Part shown: one piece after another, positions 1 through 9,847 of the stretch
Position numbering within the stretch: the stretch's first letter is position 1
How the letters are laid out: each line of letters opens with the position of its first letter
Assembly (NCBI RefSeq): GCF_026898135.2
Contig: NZ_CP114035.2
Coordinates: forward strand, 6,055,501-6,119,500
Direction of reading: 5' to 3'
Length of the DNA: 64,000 nucleotides
DNA from: Pseudomonas fortuita
Lineage (GTDB): Bacteria; Pseudomonadota; Gammaproteobacteria; Pseudomonadales; Pseudomonadaceae
Made by a program: the position numbers and the translations under genes
Notes under the pieces: generated by a model
Told to the model about the DNA's origin: nothing
Seen by the model: the letters and a program-made list of their open reading frames with translations, nothing else
Database searches by the model: none

Positions 1-2619
1 CATCAGGAAGGTCGCCATCAGGAACAGCATCAGCGGAATGACCTTGGCGATCGGGCCCTGGGCCTTGCTGCTCTCCTCCACCGTACCGCCAGTGGCCACT
101 TCGTAACCGACCGGCAGCTGGCTGGCGAACTCATCGATCTTCGGCTTGAGCTGCGCCACCAGGTCGGTGGGCTGGATCTCGCCAGTGACCGAAGCCTTGA
201 GGGTGATGGTCGGCTTGCGATCCCGGCGCCACACCAGCGGCTGCTCCAGCTCGTAGCGCACGGTAGCGAATGACAGCAGCGGGATCGAAGTACCATTGGG
301 GGTGAGAATCTGCAGGTTCTGCAGGGTATCGGGCGAGCCGCGCTCACTGTCTTCGGCGCGAGCGACCACGTCCACCAGGTAGATGTTGTCGTTGACCTGG
401 GTGATCTGCACGCCACTGACGATGCTGTTCATCACATTGGCCACGTCTTCCGACGACAGCCCCAGCTGGCGTGCCTTGTCCTGGGCGATTTCCACCCGCA
501 GCACCTTACCCGGCTCGTTCCAGTCGTAGATCATCTCGCCGATGTGCTTGTTCTGGTCAAGCAAGGTGGCCAGTTCGATCGCGTGCTTGCGCACCTGATC
601 GATATCAGGACCACTGACCCGGTACTGGATCGGCCGCCCTACAGGCGGGCCCATTTCCAGCGACTGCACATTGGAGCCAATGCCGACGAACTCTTCATGC
701 AGGATCTTCTGCAAACGCTCCATCATGCCCTGGCGCTCTTCGAAGCCTTTGCTGACAATCACCAGCTGTGCGTAGTAAGGGTTCTGCAACTGCTGGTCGA
801 GGGGCAGGTAGAAGCGGACCGCACCCTGACCAATGTAAGTGCTCCAGTGCACCAGGTCCGGGTCGTCCTTGATCCGCGCCTCGAAGCGGTCGACCACCTT
901 GCGCGTTTCCTCGATCGAGGCGTTCTGTGGCAGGTTGAGGTCGACGAGAATTTCCGGGCGGTCCGAGGACGGGAAGAACTGGTTCTGCACGAAGCGCATG
1001 CAAAAGAGCGCCAGCGCGAACAGCACCACGGTACCGATGATGGTCAACCAGCGGTTGCGCATGCACCACAGCAACCCGCCTTCAAATGCCCGCCCGACAC
1101 GGCCAGGCTCGGCCTCATGGGCCTTGACCTTGTCGCTCTTGAGAATATGCACCCCTAGCACCGGCGCAAAGAACACTGCCACCACCCAAGACACGAGCAG
1201 GGCAACGGCGATCACCGCGAACAGGGTGAAGGTGTATTCACCCGCGGAGCTGGCGTTCAGGCCGATAGGCACAAAACCCGCCACGGTCACCAAGGTGCCG
1301 GTCAGCATGGGAAAGGCTGTGGAGGTGTAGGCGAATGTCGCCGCCTGCTCCTTGCTTTCGCCCATTTCCAGCCGCGTGACCATCACCTCCACGGTAATCA
1401 TCGCATCGTCCACCAGCAGGCCAAGCGCAATGATCAACGCCCCCAGCGAAATCCGCTGCATGGTGATGCCGCTGTACTCCATGAACACGAACACCATGGC
1501 CAGCACCAGCGGGATCGAACAGGCCACCACCAGGCCCGCACGCACGCCGAGGCTGACAAAACTGACGGCCAACACAATCACCACTGCCTCGAACAGCGCA
1601 CTGGTAAAGCCGCCGACCGCTTGCTTGACCACCACGGACTGGTCCGACACGGTGTGTACGCCGACACCTATCGGCAAGTCCTGGACCACTTTGTCCATGC
1701 GCTTTTTCAGCGCCTCACCGAACACCTGGATATTGCCACCGGCCTTCATGCCGATGGCCAGGCCCAACGCCGTCTGGCCGTTGTAGCGGAACATCGGTGA
1801 AGGCGGGTCGACGTATCCGCGCTCGATGTCGGCGATGTCGGCCAGGCGGAAGAAGCGGTCGTTGATCCTCAGGTTGACGGTTTGCAGGTCCTTTTCCGAG
1901 GCAAACTGGCCGGAGGTACGCACCGAAATACGTTCCGGGCCGGCCTCGATGACGCCAGCCGGGGTCACCGCGTTCTGCGATTGCAGGGCCTGCATCACCT
2001 GGCGCTGGTCAATGCCCAGGGCGGCCAGCTTGCGGGTGGAGAAGTTCAGGTACAGCACTTCGTCCTGAGTGCCGACCAGCTCGATCTTGCCGATGTTGGG
2101 CACATCGCGCACCTCGGCCCGGGCCTGTTCCACGTAGTCACGCAGTTGGCGCAAGGTCAGGCCGTCGGCGGTAAAGGCGTAGATCGAGCCGAATACATCA
2201 CCGAATTCGTCGTTGAAACCCGGGCCCTGGATACCCGCCGGGAATTCGCCACGAATGTCCTGGATCTTCTTGCGCACCTGGTACCAGATATCCGGAATGT
2301 CCTTGGCCTTGGTGGTGTCGCGCAGGTAGACGTAGACCGTGGATTCACCGGGGCGGGTGTAGCTCTTCGTGTAGTCGAGCGAGTCGAGTTCTTCGAGCTT
2401 TTTCTCGATGCGGTCGGTGACCTGGTACAGGGTTTCGTCCTGGGTCGCACCGGGCCAGCGGGTCTGGATGACCATGGTCTTGATGGTGAATGACGGGTCT
2501 TCCTCGCGCCCGAGGTTGAAGTACGAAAAAATCCCCATCAGCAGGCCAACGAACATCAGATACCACACGAATGACTGGTGCTTGAGCGCCCATTCGGAGA
2601 GGTTGAAGCTTCCTTTCAT
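1..2619 (-). CDS. triC: RND efflux pump inner-membrane transporter, TriC-like (3' part outside window)
   Basis: The frame is open from an ATG at 2619 to the window edge and gives 873 residues; the family is about 1,010-1,050 residues, so roughly the last 140 are missing. It begins MKGSFNLSEWALKHQSFVWY, with a first membrane helix, a large periplasmic loop, and the RND signature GLLVDDAMITVEV near residue 400-410, whose paired Asp residues belong to the proton relay. These pumps drive drugs or detergents across the envelope using the proton gradient, with adaptor proteins and an outer-membrane channel. The start overlaps the stop of the upstream adaptor gene as ATGA, so the two are translationally coupled. 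Two adaptor genes followed by one RND gene is the arrangement of P. aeruginosa TriABC (triclosan efflux, channel OpmH). The TriC name rests on that order and general similarity; substrate is inferred. Confidence 0.85.
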   Translation of the reverse strand, partial: MKGSFNLSEWALKHQSFVWYLMFVGLLMGIFSYFNLGREEDPSFTIKTMVIQTRWPGATQDETLYQVTDRIEKKLEELDSLDYTKSYTRPGESTVYVYLRDTTKAKDIPDIWYQVRKKIQDIRGEFPAGIQGPGFNDEFGDVFGSIYAFTADGLTLRQLRDYVEQARAEVRDVPNIGKIELVGTQDEVLYLNFSTRKLAALGIDQRQVMQALQSQNAVTPAGVIEAGPERISVRTSGQFASEKDLQTVNLRINDRFFRLADIADIERGYVDPPSPMFRYNGQTALGLAIGMKAGGNIQVFGEALKKRMDKVVQDLPIGVGVHTVSDQSVVVKQAVGGFTSALFEAVVIVLAVSFVSLGVRAGLVVACSIPLVLAMVFVFMEYSGITMQRISLGALIIALGLLVDDAMITVEVMVTRLEMGESKEQAATFAYTSTAFPMLTGTLVTVAGFVPIGLNASSAGEYTFTLFAVIAVALLVSWVVAVFFAPVLGVHILKSDKVKAHEAEPGRVGRAFEGGLLWCMRNRWLTIIGTVVLFALALFCMRFVQNQFFPSSDRPEILVDLNLPQNASIEETRKVVDRFEARIKDDPDLVHWSTYIGQGAVRFYLPLDQQLQNPYYAQLVIVSKGFEERQGMMERLQKILHEEFVGIGSNVQSLEMGPPVGRPIQYRVSGPDIDQVRKHAIELATLLDQNKHIGEMIYDWNEPGKVLRVEIAQDKARQLGLSSEDVANVMNSIVSGVQITQVNDNIYLVDVVARAEDSERGSPDTLQNLQILTPNGTSIPLLSFATVRYELEQPLVWRRDRKPTITLKASVTGEIQPTDLVAQLKPKIDEFASQLPVGYEVATGGTVEESSKAQGPIAKVIPLMLFLMATFLM

Positions 2620-3683
2620 TGCGCATCCTCGTCGAAGGTGACCTTCTGGCCAGGCTTGAGGCTGTTCACACCCGCGGTAACCACGCGCTCGCCGGGCTGC
2701 ACGCCTGACGTCAGCACGATGCTGTCGGCGGTACGCTCGATCAGCTCCACGTCACGGGTTGCCACGGTCTTCTGCTGCGTATCGATCACCCACACCTGGG
2801 TCTTGCCGTCACGCTCCAGCAACGCGCTCAAGGGCAGCTCGCTACGAGGCGTCACTTCAGAACTCAGGGTCACGCTGATGGCAGTGCCCAGGTGGAACGC
2901 CGCTGGCGTGCCGGCCAGCGTCAGGCGGGCGCGGCGGGTACGGGTGGTGGCGTCGGCCTGGGGTTCCAGTTCGCGCAGGCTGGCCGTGGTGCTGATGGTC
3001 GGGTCGAGTTGCGAGGCAACGGTGAAGGTCAGGCCTTTGCTCAACTGCTCAGCCAGCCCGATCGGCAGGTCGATTACCGCTTCTTTCACATCCGGTCGGG
3101 CCAAGGTCACCACCGCTTGGCCGGCCGTAACGGTTTGCCCGGCTTCGGCCTGCCATGCGGTGATCACGGCGGCGTGGTCGGTGCGCAAGGTGCTGTAGTC
3201 GAGCTGGTCGCGAGCCTGGCTGAGCGCAGAGCGCGCCTGCTCCAGCGCCGCACTGGTGGTTTTCAGGTTGGTCTGGGCGATATCCAGCTGGGCCTGGGCA
3301 CCAACGCCACGGTCATACAGCTGTTGCTGGCGACGGGCATCGGCCTGGGCGTTGATCCACTGCGCCTGCACCTTGGCCAGGTCGCCTTCGGCGGCGCGCA
3401 GCTGGTTCTGCTGGTCGGTGGGGTCGAGGGTGGCCAAGGTGTCGCCGGGCTTCACCTGGGCGCCCACATCCAGCCAGCGCCGGGCAATGCGCCCGGAAAC
3501 CCGGAAGCCCAGGGTGCTTTCGAAACGCGCCTGGATACTGCCGGCGAAGCGGCCCAGTTGCGCCTGTACCTGGGGTTCGACCTTGACCGACAGCACCGGC
3601 CGAACCGGCTCGGGGGCCTCTTCCTCGCTACTGCAGCCAGCCAGCAATACGCCGGCCGACAGCATCAGCAGCAGGCGCTTCAT
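2616..3683 (-). CDS. triB: RND efflux periplasmic adaptor lipoprotein, TriB-like
   Basis: The product has 355 residues. An N-terminal signal ends in the lipobox LLAGC near residues 13-17, so it is probably a lipoprotein anchored in the inner membrane. The order of segments is that of HlyD/AcrA-type adaptors: a barrel-sandwich half (GDTLATLDPTD), a long alpha-helical hairpin rich in Ala and Gln (about residues 80-150), the second barrel-sandwich half, then beta-barrel domains. Such adaptors join the RND pump to the outer-membrane channel. It overlaps the first adaptor gene and the pump gene by ATGA at both ends, so the three genes form one tight operon. Pairing with a second, different adaptor is the unusual feature of TriABC-type systems. 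Confidence 0.85.
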   Translation of the reverse strand: MKRLLLMLSAGVLLAGCSSEEEAPEPVRPVLSVKVEPQVQAQLGRFAGSIQARFESTLGFRVSGRIARRWLDVGAQVKPGDTLATLDPTDQQNQLRAAEGDLAKVQAQWINAQADARRQQQLYDRGVGAQAQLDIAQTNLKTTSAALEQARSALSQARDQLDYSTLRTDHAAVITAWQAEAGQTVTAGQAVVTLARPDVKEAVIDLPIGLAEQLSKGLTFTVASQLDPTISTTASLRELEPQADATTRTRRARLTLAGTPAAFHLGTAISVTLSSEVTPRSELPLSALLERDGKTQVWVIDTQQKTVATRDVELIERTADSIVLTSGVQPGERVVTAGVNSLKPGQKVTFDEDAQ

Positions 3684-4768
3684 AGCTCACCCCCTTGGGC
3701 CTTGGCGTCGACCTTTTGCACCTGCATGCCGGGGTGCAGCAGCTGCCCACCCGTGACCACCACGGTTTCACCACCCTTCAGGCCACTGGCGACCACAATC
3801 TTGCCGGTGAGGTAACGGCTGACTTCGACTTTGCGCAATTCCACCTTGTCGCCCTCGCCCACCACCCACACGGCGGGGTCATGCAGGGCCTTGGTCAGTG
3901 CCGACCACGGCAGCTCGATGCTGGGCCGGCCCTGAGCATTGGTGGTGGCGGTCACGGGTGCGCCCAGTTGCATACCTGCTGGTACGTCCTTCAGGCCTAC
4001 CTTGACCTGCACCGTGCCGCTTTGCGCAGACACCGTGGGCGTGATCTCGCGCACGAAGCCATGCGCCTGGACCTTGGGGTCGTCCAGCAGGCTGACGATC
4101 ACCCCCGCATCGCTGGGCGGCGCTACCAGCAGTGATTCGTAGACGTTGAACACTGCATCGCGGTCGCCGTCAGTGGCCAGGCTGAAGATTGGCATGGTCG
4201 CCTGCACCACCTGGCCAACCTCGGCCTGGCGCTCGGTGATGACCCCGGCGGCCTCGGAGACCAGTGCGGTATAGCTGAGTTGTTCGTTGGCGTTAGCCAG
4301 TTGCGCCTGGGCGGCCTTGAGCGCGCTCTGGTTACTGCGCAGCGCGGCTTCGGCGGAATCGTACTCGCTCTGGCTGGTGTAGCCCTTGGGCAACAGTTTT
4401 TGCTGGCGCACAAAGGCCGCGCTGGTCTGGGTAACCCGCGCCTGCGCGGCAAACACCTCGGCCTTGGCCGAGTTGACGTTGTTCTGCAGGTCTTTCGGGT
4501 CCAGCCGGGCCAGCACCTGGTTGGCCTTCACGTGATCGCCCACGTCCACGCTGCGCGAAATGATCTTGCCGCCAACCCGGAATGACAGGTCGGTCTGCAC
4601 CCGCGCCTGTACGTCGCCGGTCAGGGTAACCCGGGCAGCGAAGTCGGTGGGCTGGACCTGCTGCACACCAACCCGAGGCAGCGTCTCGGGGACCTCTTCC
4701 TTGCTACAGCCAGTGAGCATGTAAAGCAGCCCCAGGCAGACGACCGACAACGGACGTATCAACGCCAT
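3680..4768 (-). CDS. triA: RND efflux periplasmic adaptor lipoprotein, TriA-like (first gene of operon)
   Basis: The product has 362 residues from the ATG at 4768, which has an AAGGAG ribosome site six bases upstream. A GTG at 4789 would add seven residues before the signal peptide and is less likely. The N terminus is a lipoprotein signal with lipobox LTGC. It is followed by the adaptor core: a barrel-sandwich half with the text ANQVLARLDPKD, a helical hairpin, and the second half with AGVITERQAEVGQVV. It is the first of two adaptors in front of one RND pump gene. No regulator gene adjoins the operon here; the next gene upstream is a REP transposase on the other strand. Confidence 0.85.
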   Translation of the reverse strand: MALIRPLSVVCLGLLYMLTGCSKEEVPETLPRVGVQQVQPTDFAARVTLTGDVQARVQTDLSFRVGGKIISRSVDVGDHVKANQVLARLDPKDLQNNVNSAKAEVFAAQARVTQTSAAFVRQQKLLPKGYTSQSEYDSAEAALRSNQSALKAAQAQLANANEQLSYTALVSEAAGVITERQAEVGQVVQATMPIFSLATDGDRDAVFNVYESLLVAPPSDAGVIVSLLDDPKVQAHGFVREITPTVSAQSGTVQVKVGLKDVPAGMQLGAPVTATTNAQGRPSIELPWSALTKALHDPAVWVVGEGDKVELRKVEVSRYLTGKIVVASGLKGGETVVVTGGQLLHPGMQVQKVDAKAQGGEL

Positions 4769-4878
4769 GCTGGCTCCTTGCTTGTGCACAAATGATTTGT
4801 GGAATGCGACTGTGAGCGTAGTTCAGGGTTCGATAAACATCACTGACGCGCATCACTCCGGCATTTTCACAGCCTGTG

Positions 4879-4976
4879 CCGGCCTCTTCGCGGGTGAACC
4901 CGCTCCCACAGAGATCGTGCATAGGCTGAATCCTGTGCAGTACCTGTGGGAGCGGGTTCACCCGCGAAAGGGCCGG
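4879..4976. repeat. REP element pair in inverted orientation
   Basis: Two near-identical copies of about 33 bp face each other, at 4879-4911 and 4944-4976. Their core reads TGTGGGAGCGGGTTCACCCG on one strand and its complement on the other. Each copy can form its own hairpin. This is the REP family that recurs at several places in the window. Here the pair lies upstream of the REP-associated transposase gene. Confidence 0.85.
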
Positions 4977-5065
4977 TCCTGCCATATCCAGAAATCATCT
5001 GCTTCCCTGGGGGTGCAACACAGCCACTACCTTGGGATGTTGATCTCTATTCAAGGAAGAACCTG

Positions 5066-5521
5066 ATGCCCAGGGCCCAATCCCATCTGCTTCGTCGTGG
5101 TCGCTATTCAGAACTTGGCAGGCTGTATCTGCTGACCACTGTTACCCATCAGCGCAAGCCGCTATTCGATGACTTCCACCATGCCCGGTTAGTCATTCAC
5201 CAATTGCGGCAAGCCGATCAAGAGCACGCCTGCCGCTCACTGGCGTGGGTGCTGATGCCAGACCATCTGCATTGGCTGATCGAGCTGAAAGGAACAACAC
5301 TGGCTACCCTGATGCGCAGGTTCAAGTCCCGCTCCAGTCTCGCATTACATCAGGCAGGGGTTAAGCATGACCCGGTATGGCAGCCTGGGTATCAGGACCG
5401 GTCATTGAGAAGGGAGGAAAGCATGGTGCATGTAGCCCGGTACATTGTTGCCAATCCATTGAGGGCTGGATTGGTCAGAAGTGTCCGGGAATATCCACAC
5501 TGGGATGCAGTATGGCTTTGA
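5066..5521 (+). CDS. REP-associated tyrosine transposase (RAYT, Y1/HUH family)
   Basis: The product has 151 residues from the ATG at 5066, which has AAGGAAG seven bases upstream; an in-frame start at 4946 lies inside the REP pair and is not credible. The HUH metal-binding motif is seen as PDHLHW, with His67 and His69. The probable catalytic tyrosine is Tyr126 in YIVANPLRAGLV, the family's usual ending. Proteins of this family nick and join single-stranded DNA and are thought to mobilise or maintain REP elements. A REP pair lies directly upstream and a strong hairpin just downstream, as expected for such genes. The frame is intact, and the usual key residues are present. Confidence 0.9.
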   Translation: MPRAQSHLLRRGRYSELGRLYLLTTVTHQRKPLFDDFHHARLVIHQLRQADQEHACRSLAWVLMPDHLHWLIELKGTTLATLMRRFKSRSSLALHQAGVKHDPVWQPGYQDRSLRREESMVHVARYIVANPLRAGLVRSVREYPHWDAVWL

Positions 5522-5536
5522 TTCGATGCTGGAGCC

Positions 5537-5576
5537 TTCGCGGCGGTTCGGCGCGAAAGGGCCGAACCGCCGCGAA
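5537..5576. repeat. Perfect 16-bp inverted repeat (hairpin) downstream of the REP transposase
   Basis: The arm at 5537-5552 (TTCGCGGCGGTTCGGC) is exactly complementary to 5561-5576, with an eight-base loop. It sits between the convergent transposase and spuH genes and may terminate both, although it has no clear T-tract. Its left arm plus one base recurs exactly at 20034-20050. Confidence 0.8.
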
Positions 5577-5585
5577 AGGGCCGGG

Positions 5586-6479
5586 TCAGGCCGACGCAGC
5601 CACCTGTGTCGGGCGCTTGACCTGCGGCTGCGAAGCGTTGGCCGCAGCGCCTTCCTCGATCGCCTGCTGAATCGCCTTGCGACGACGCTCTTCGCTGCGG
5701 CGGCTGAAGTACCAGACAAAGAAGGTCACCAGCGACACCGACAGCAGGATCAGGCTGGCCACGGCGTTGATCTCCGGCTTCACGCCCAGGCGCACTGCCG
5801 AGAACACCTCCATCGGCAAGGTGGTCGAGCCCGGGCCGGACACGAAGCTGGCCAGCACCAGGTCGTCCAGCGACAGCGCGAACGACATCATGCCGCCTGC
5901 TGCCAGCGATGGCGCGATCATCGGGATGGTGATCAGGAAGAACACCTTCCACGGCTTGGCACCCAGGTCCATCGCCGCTTCTTCGATCGACAGGTCCAGC
6001 TCACGCAGGCGTGCCGACACCACTACCGCCACATACGCTGCACAGAACGTGGTGTGGGCAATCCAGATGGTGACGATGCCGCGCTCCTGGGGCCAGCCGA
6101 TCATCTGCGCCATGGCCACGAACAGCAGCAACAGCGACAGACCGGTGATCACTTCAGGCATTACCAGCGGCGCAGTGACCAGGCCACCGAACAGCGTGCG
6201 GCCCTTGAAGCGGGTGACCCGGGTCAGCACAAAGGCCGCCAGGGTACCCAGCGCCACCGCTGCCACCGCCGTGTAGCAGGCGATTTCCAGCGAGCGCATC
6301 ACCGAACCCATCAGCTGGGTGTTGTCGAGCAGGCCGACGTACCACTTGATCGACCAGCCCCCCCACACCGTCACCAGCTTGGAGGCGTTGAACGAGTAGA
6401 TCACCAGGATCAGCATCGGCAGGTAGATGAACAGCAAGCCAAGCACCAGCATCAGCTTGGAGAAACTGAAGCGTTTCAT
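5586..6479 (-). CDS. spuH: Polyamine ABC transporter permease, SpuH/PotI-like
   Basis: The product has 297 residues and about six membrane helices. The first helix is [20 protein letters not shown], and the cytoplasmic EAA loop of ABC importers is seen as [15 protein letters not shown]. It is the second permease of a spermidine/putrescine importer, with SpuG, the ATPase SpuF, and periplasmic binding proteins SpuD and SpuE. The start overlaps the spuG stop as ATGA. It is the last gene of the minus-strand spu operon; the perfect hairpin at 5537-5576 lies just beyond its stop. The assignment rests on sequence features and gene order matching the P. aeruginosa spu locus. Confidence 0.9.
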   Translation of the reverse strand: MKRFSFSKLMLVLGLLFIYLPMLILVIYSFNASKLVTVWGGWSIKWYVGLLDNTQLMGSVMRSLEIACYTAVAAVALGTLAAFVLTRVTRFKGRTLFGGLVTAPLVMPEVITGLSLLLLFVAMAQMIGWPQERGIVTIWIAHTTFCAAYVAVVVSARLRELDLSIEEAAMDLGAKPWKVFFLITIPMIAPSLAAGGMMSFALSLDDLVLASFVSGPGSTTLPMEVFSAVRLGVKPEINAVASLILLSVSLVTFFVWYFSRRSEERRRKAIQQAIEEGAAANASQPQVKRPTQVAASA

Positions 6480-7396
6480 GCGCGGCCCTCCATTTCTTTG
6501 GCCTGGCTGCGGTTGAACAGCAGGATCGGCACGATCAGGATCGCCAGCATCACTACCGCCAGCGCAGAAGCTACCGGCCAGTCACGGTTGTTGAAGAACT
6601 CTTGCCACAGCACCTTGCCGATCATCAGGGTTTCCGGGCCGCCGAGCAGTTCTGGGATCACGAACTCGCCCACCACCGGGATGAACACCAGCATGCAGCC
6701 GGCGATGATGCCGTTCTTCGACAGCGGAACGGTAATCTTCCAGAAGCTGTTGAAAGTGCTCGAGCCCAGGTCGGATGCAGCCTCGAGCAGGCTCGGGTCA
6801 TGCTTCACCAGGTTGGCGAACAGCGGCAGGATCATGAACGGCAGGTACGAATAGACCACGCCGATGTACACCGCCAGGTTGGTGTTGAGGATCTGCAGCG
6901 GCTGGTCGATCAACCCGGTCCACATCAGGAAGCCGTTGAGCAGGCCGTTGTTGCTCAGGATACCCATCCAGGCATAGACGCGGATCAGGATCGCGGTCCA
7001 TGTCGGCATCATGATCAACAGCAGCAGGACGGTCTGGGTTTCCTTCTTGGCGTTGGCAATGGCGTAGGCCATCGGGAAGCCGATCAGCAGGCACAGCAGG
7101 GTGCTGAAGAAAGCCATCTTCAACGAGCCCAGGTAAGCCGAGAGGTACAGCTCATCCTCGGTCAACAAGCCATAGTTGGCCAGGTTGAGCACCAACTGGA
7201 TCTTGTCTTCGACGTAGCTGTAGATCTCGGTATACGGCGGGATCGCCACGTCGGCTTCGGCGAAGCTGATCTTCAGCACGATGAAGAACGGCAGCATGAA
7301 GAACAGGAACAGCCAGATGAACGGCACGCCGATCACCACGTGCCGCCCCCGCGGGGTGAGGCGCTGGAAGGCTCGCTTGAGCTTGCGCAGTTTCAT
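6476..7396 (-). CDS. spuG: Polyamine ABC transporter permease, SpuG/PotH-like
   Basis: The product has 306 residues from the ATG at 7396, which overlaps the spuF stop as ATGA; longer readings from 7432 lie inside spuF and are unlikely. A basic N terminus (MKLRKLKRAFQRLTPRGR) precedes the first helix, VVIGVPFIWLFLFFMLPFFI. The EAA loop appears as LEAASDLGSSTFNSFWKI. It forms the transmembrane channel of the polyamine importer with SpuH. Four-base overlaps on both sides indicate coupled translation of the transporter subunits. Confidence 0.9.
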   Translation of the reverse strand: MKLRKLKRAFQRLTPRGRHVVIGVPFIWLFLFFMLPFFIVLKISFAEADVAIPPYTEIYSYVEDKIQLVLNLANYGLLTEDELYLSAYLGSLKMAFFSTLLCLLIGFPMAYAIANAKKETQTVLLLLIMMPTWTAILIRVYAWMGILSNNGLLNGFLMWTGLIDQPLQILNTNLAVYIGVVYSYLPFMILPLFANLVKHDPSLLEAASDLGSSTFNSFWKITVPLSKNGIIAGCMLVFIPVVGEFVIPELLGGPETLMIGKVLWQEFFNNRDWPVASALAVVMLAILIVPILLFNRSQAKEMEGRA

Positions 7397-8535
7397 GACC
7401 GCAGTACCACGCCGCTGTCGTCTTCCCACCACACGTACACTTCATCGCCCCAGGTCGGGCGGGTACCCTGGCGCTCGGCGTTGGCGACGAACGACTGCAC
7501 AACCTTGCCGCTCGGCAACTCCACGTAGAACACCGAGTGGCCACCCAGGTAGGCGATGTCATGCACCTTGCCGCGCGACCAGTTGTGCTCGAAATCCGGC
7601 TGCTTGGTGGTTACCAGCAGCTTTTCCGGGCGCAGGGCGTAGGTGATGTGCTTGTCTTCCACCGAGGTGGTGATGCCATGGCCCACGTAGATCTTGCGCT
7701 CAAGCTCCGGGCTGGCAATGATCGCGTAGCCTTCGGCATCATCGACCACATCACCTTCGAAGAGGTTGACGTTACCGATGAACTCGCACACCAGGCGGCT
7801 GGTCGGCGTTTCGTAAATGTCCACGGGCGAGCCGATCTGGGCAATCCAGCCCAGGTGCATGATGGCAATGCGCTGGGCCATGGTCATGGCCTCTTCCTGG
7901 TCGTGGGTCACCATCACGCAGGTCACGCCCACCCGCTCGATGATCTCCACCAGTTCCAGCTGCATCTGCGAACGCAGTTTCTTGTCCAGCGCCCCCATCG
8001 GCTCGTCGAGCAGCAGCAGCTTGGGGCGCTTGGCCAGCGAGCGGGCCAGGGCCACACGCTGACGCTGGCCACCGGATAACTGGTGCGGCTTGCGCTTGGC
8101 GTACTGGGTCATGTGCACCAGCTTGAGCATCTCCTCCACGCGGGCATCGATCTCGGCCTTGGGCATCTTGTCCTGCTGCAGGCCAAAGGCGATGTTCTGC
8201 GCCACGGTCATGTGCGGGAACAGCGCATAAGACTGGAACATCATGTTGATCGGCCGCTCGTAGGGCGGCATGTCGGTGATGTCGACGCCATCGAGGAAGA
8301 TTCGCCCTTCGGTCGGGCGCTCGAAGCCGGCCAGCATGCGCAGCAAGGTCGATTTGCCAGAACCGGAGCCACCCAGCAGGGCAAAGATCTCGCCTTTGCG
8401 GATTTCCAGCGACACATCGTCTACGGCGATGGTTTCGTCGAATTTTTTCGTGACCCGGTCGATCTTGACCAGCACCTGCTTGGGTTGCTGGCCACCCTCG
8501 AGGGCTTTCTTATAGGCACCGGAGGCAACTGCCAT
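7393..8535 (-). CDS. spuF: Polyamine ABC transporter ATP-binding protein, SpuF/PotG-like
   Basis: The product has 380 residues from the ATG at 8535; GGGAG lies eight bases upstream, and the alternative TTG at 8553 has no clear site. It has the ABC ATPase motifs: Walker A GGSGSGKST (about residues 55-63), signature LSGGQRQR (about 153-160), Walker B LLLLDEP (about 173-179). A C-terminal beta-rich (TOBE-type) regulatory domain follows, as in PotA and PotG. It powers polyamine import by SpuG and SpuH. A hairpin at 8563-8586 separates it from spuE. Confidence 0.92.
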   Translation of the reverse strand: MAVASGAYKKALEGGQQPKQVLVKIDRVTKKFDETIAVDDVSLEIRKGEIFALLGGSGSGKSTLLRMLAGFERPTEGRIFLDGVDITDMPPYERPINMMFQSYALFPHMTVAQNIAFGLQQDKMPKAEIDARVEEMLKLVHMTQYAKRKPHQLSGGQRQRVALARSLAKRPKLLLLDEPMGALDKKLRSQMQLELVEIIERVGVTCVMVTHDQEEAMTMAQRIAIMHLGWIAQIGSPVDIYETPTSRLVCEFIGNVNLFEGDVVDDAEGYAIIASPELERKIYVGHGITTSVEDKHITYALRPEKLLVTTKQPDFEHNWSRGKVHDIAYLGGHSVFYVELPSGKVVQSFVANAERQGTRPTWGDEVYVWWEDDSGVVLRS

Positions 8536-8562
8536 GAGTGAAACTCCCAACAAGATTTGTGT

Positions 8563-8586
8563 GCCCGCCCCTGCTTTGCGGCGGGC
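8563..8586. promoter_or_regulatory. Hairpin between spuE and spuF
   Basis: GCCCGCC at 8563-8569 pairs with GGCGGGC at 8580-8586 around a ten-base loop. It lies in the 59-bp gap after the spuE stop. It lacks a T-tract, so it may act as a partial terminator or as a 3'-end stabiliser of the binding-protein mRNA rather than a full stop. Confidence 0.5.
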
Positions 8587-8594
8587 CTGGATTG

Positions 8595-9758
<1,164 letters not shown>

Positions 9759-9805
9759 TTACCTTCGCAGCTTCGATGCCGCAATCAACAATTGCCTTTC
9801 ACTGG

Positions 9806-9833
9806 CTCTGGGCCGGTAAAGCCCGGCCCAGAG
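9806..9833. promoter_or_regulatory. Strong hairpin between spuD and spuE
   Basis: CTCTGGGCCGG at 9806-9816 is exactly complementary to 9823-9833, leaving a six-base loop. It starts 15 bases past the spuD stop. There is no T-tract. A processing or attenuating structure that lets spuD be expressed above downstream genes would fit. Confidence 0.6.
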
Positions 9834-9847
9834 GTGTCGCATAGGGC

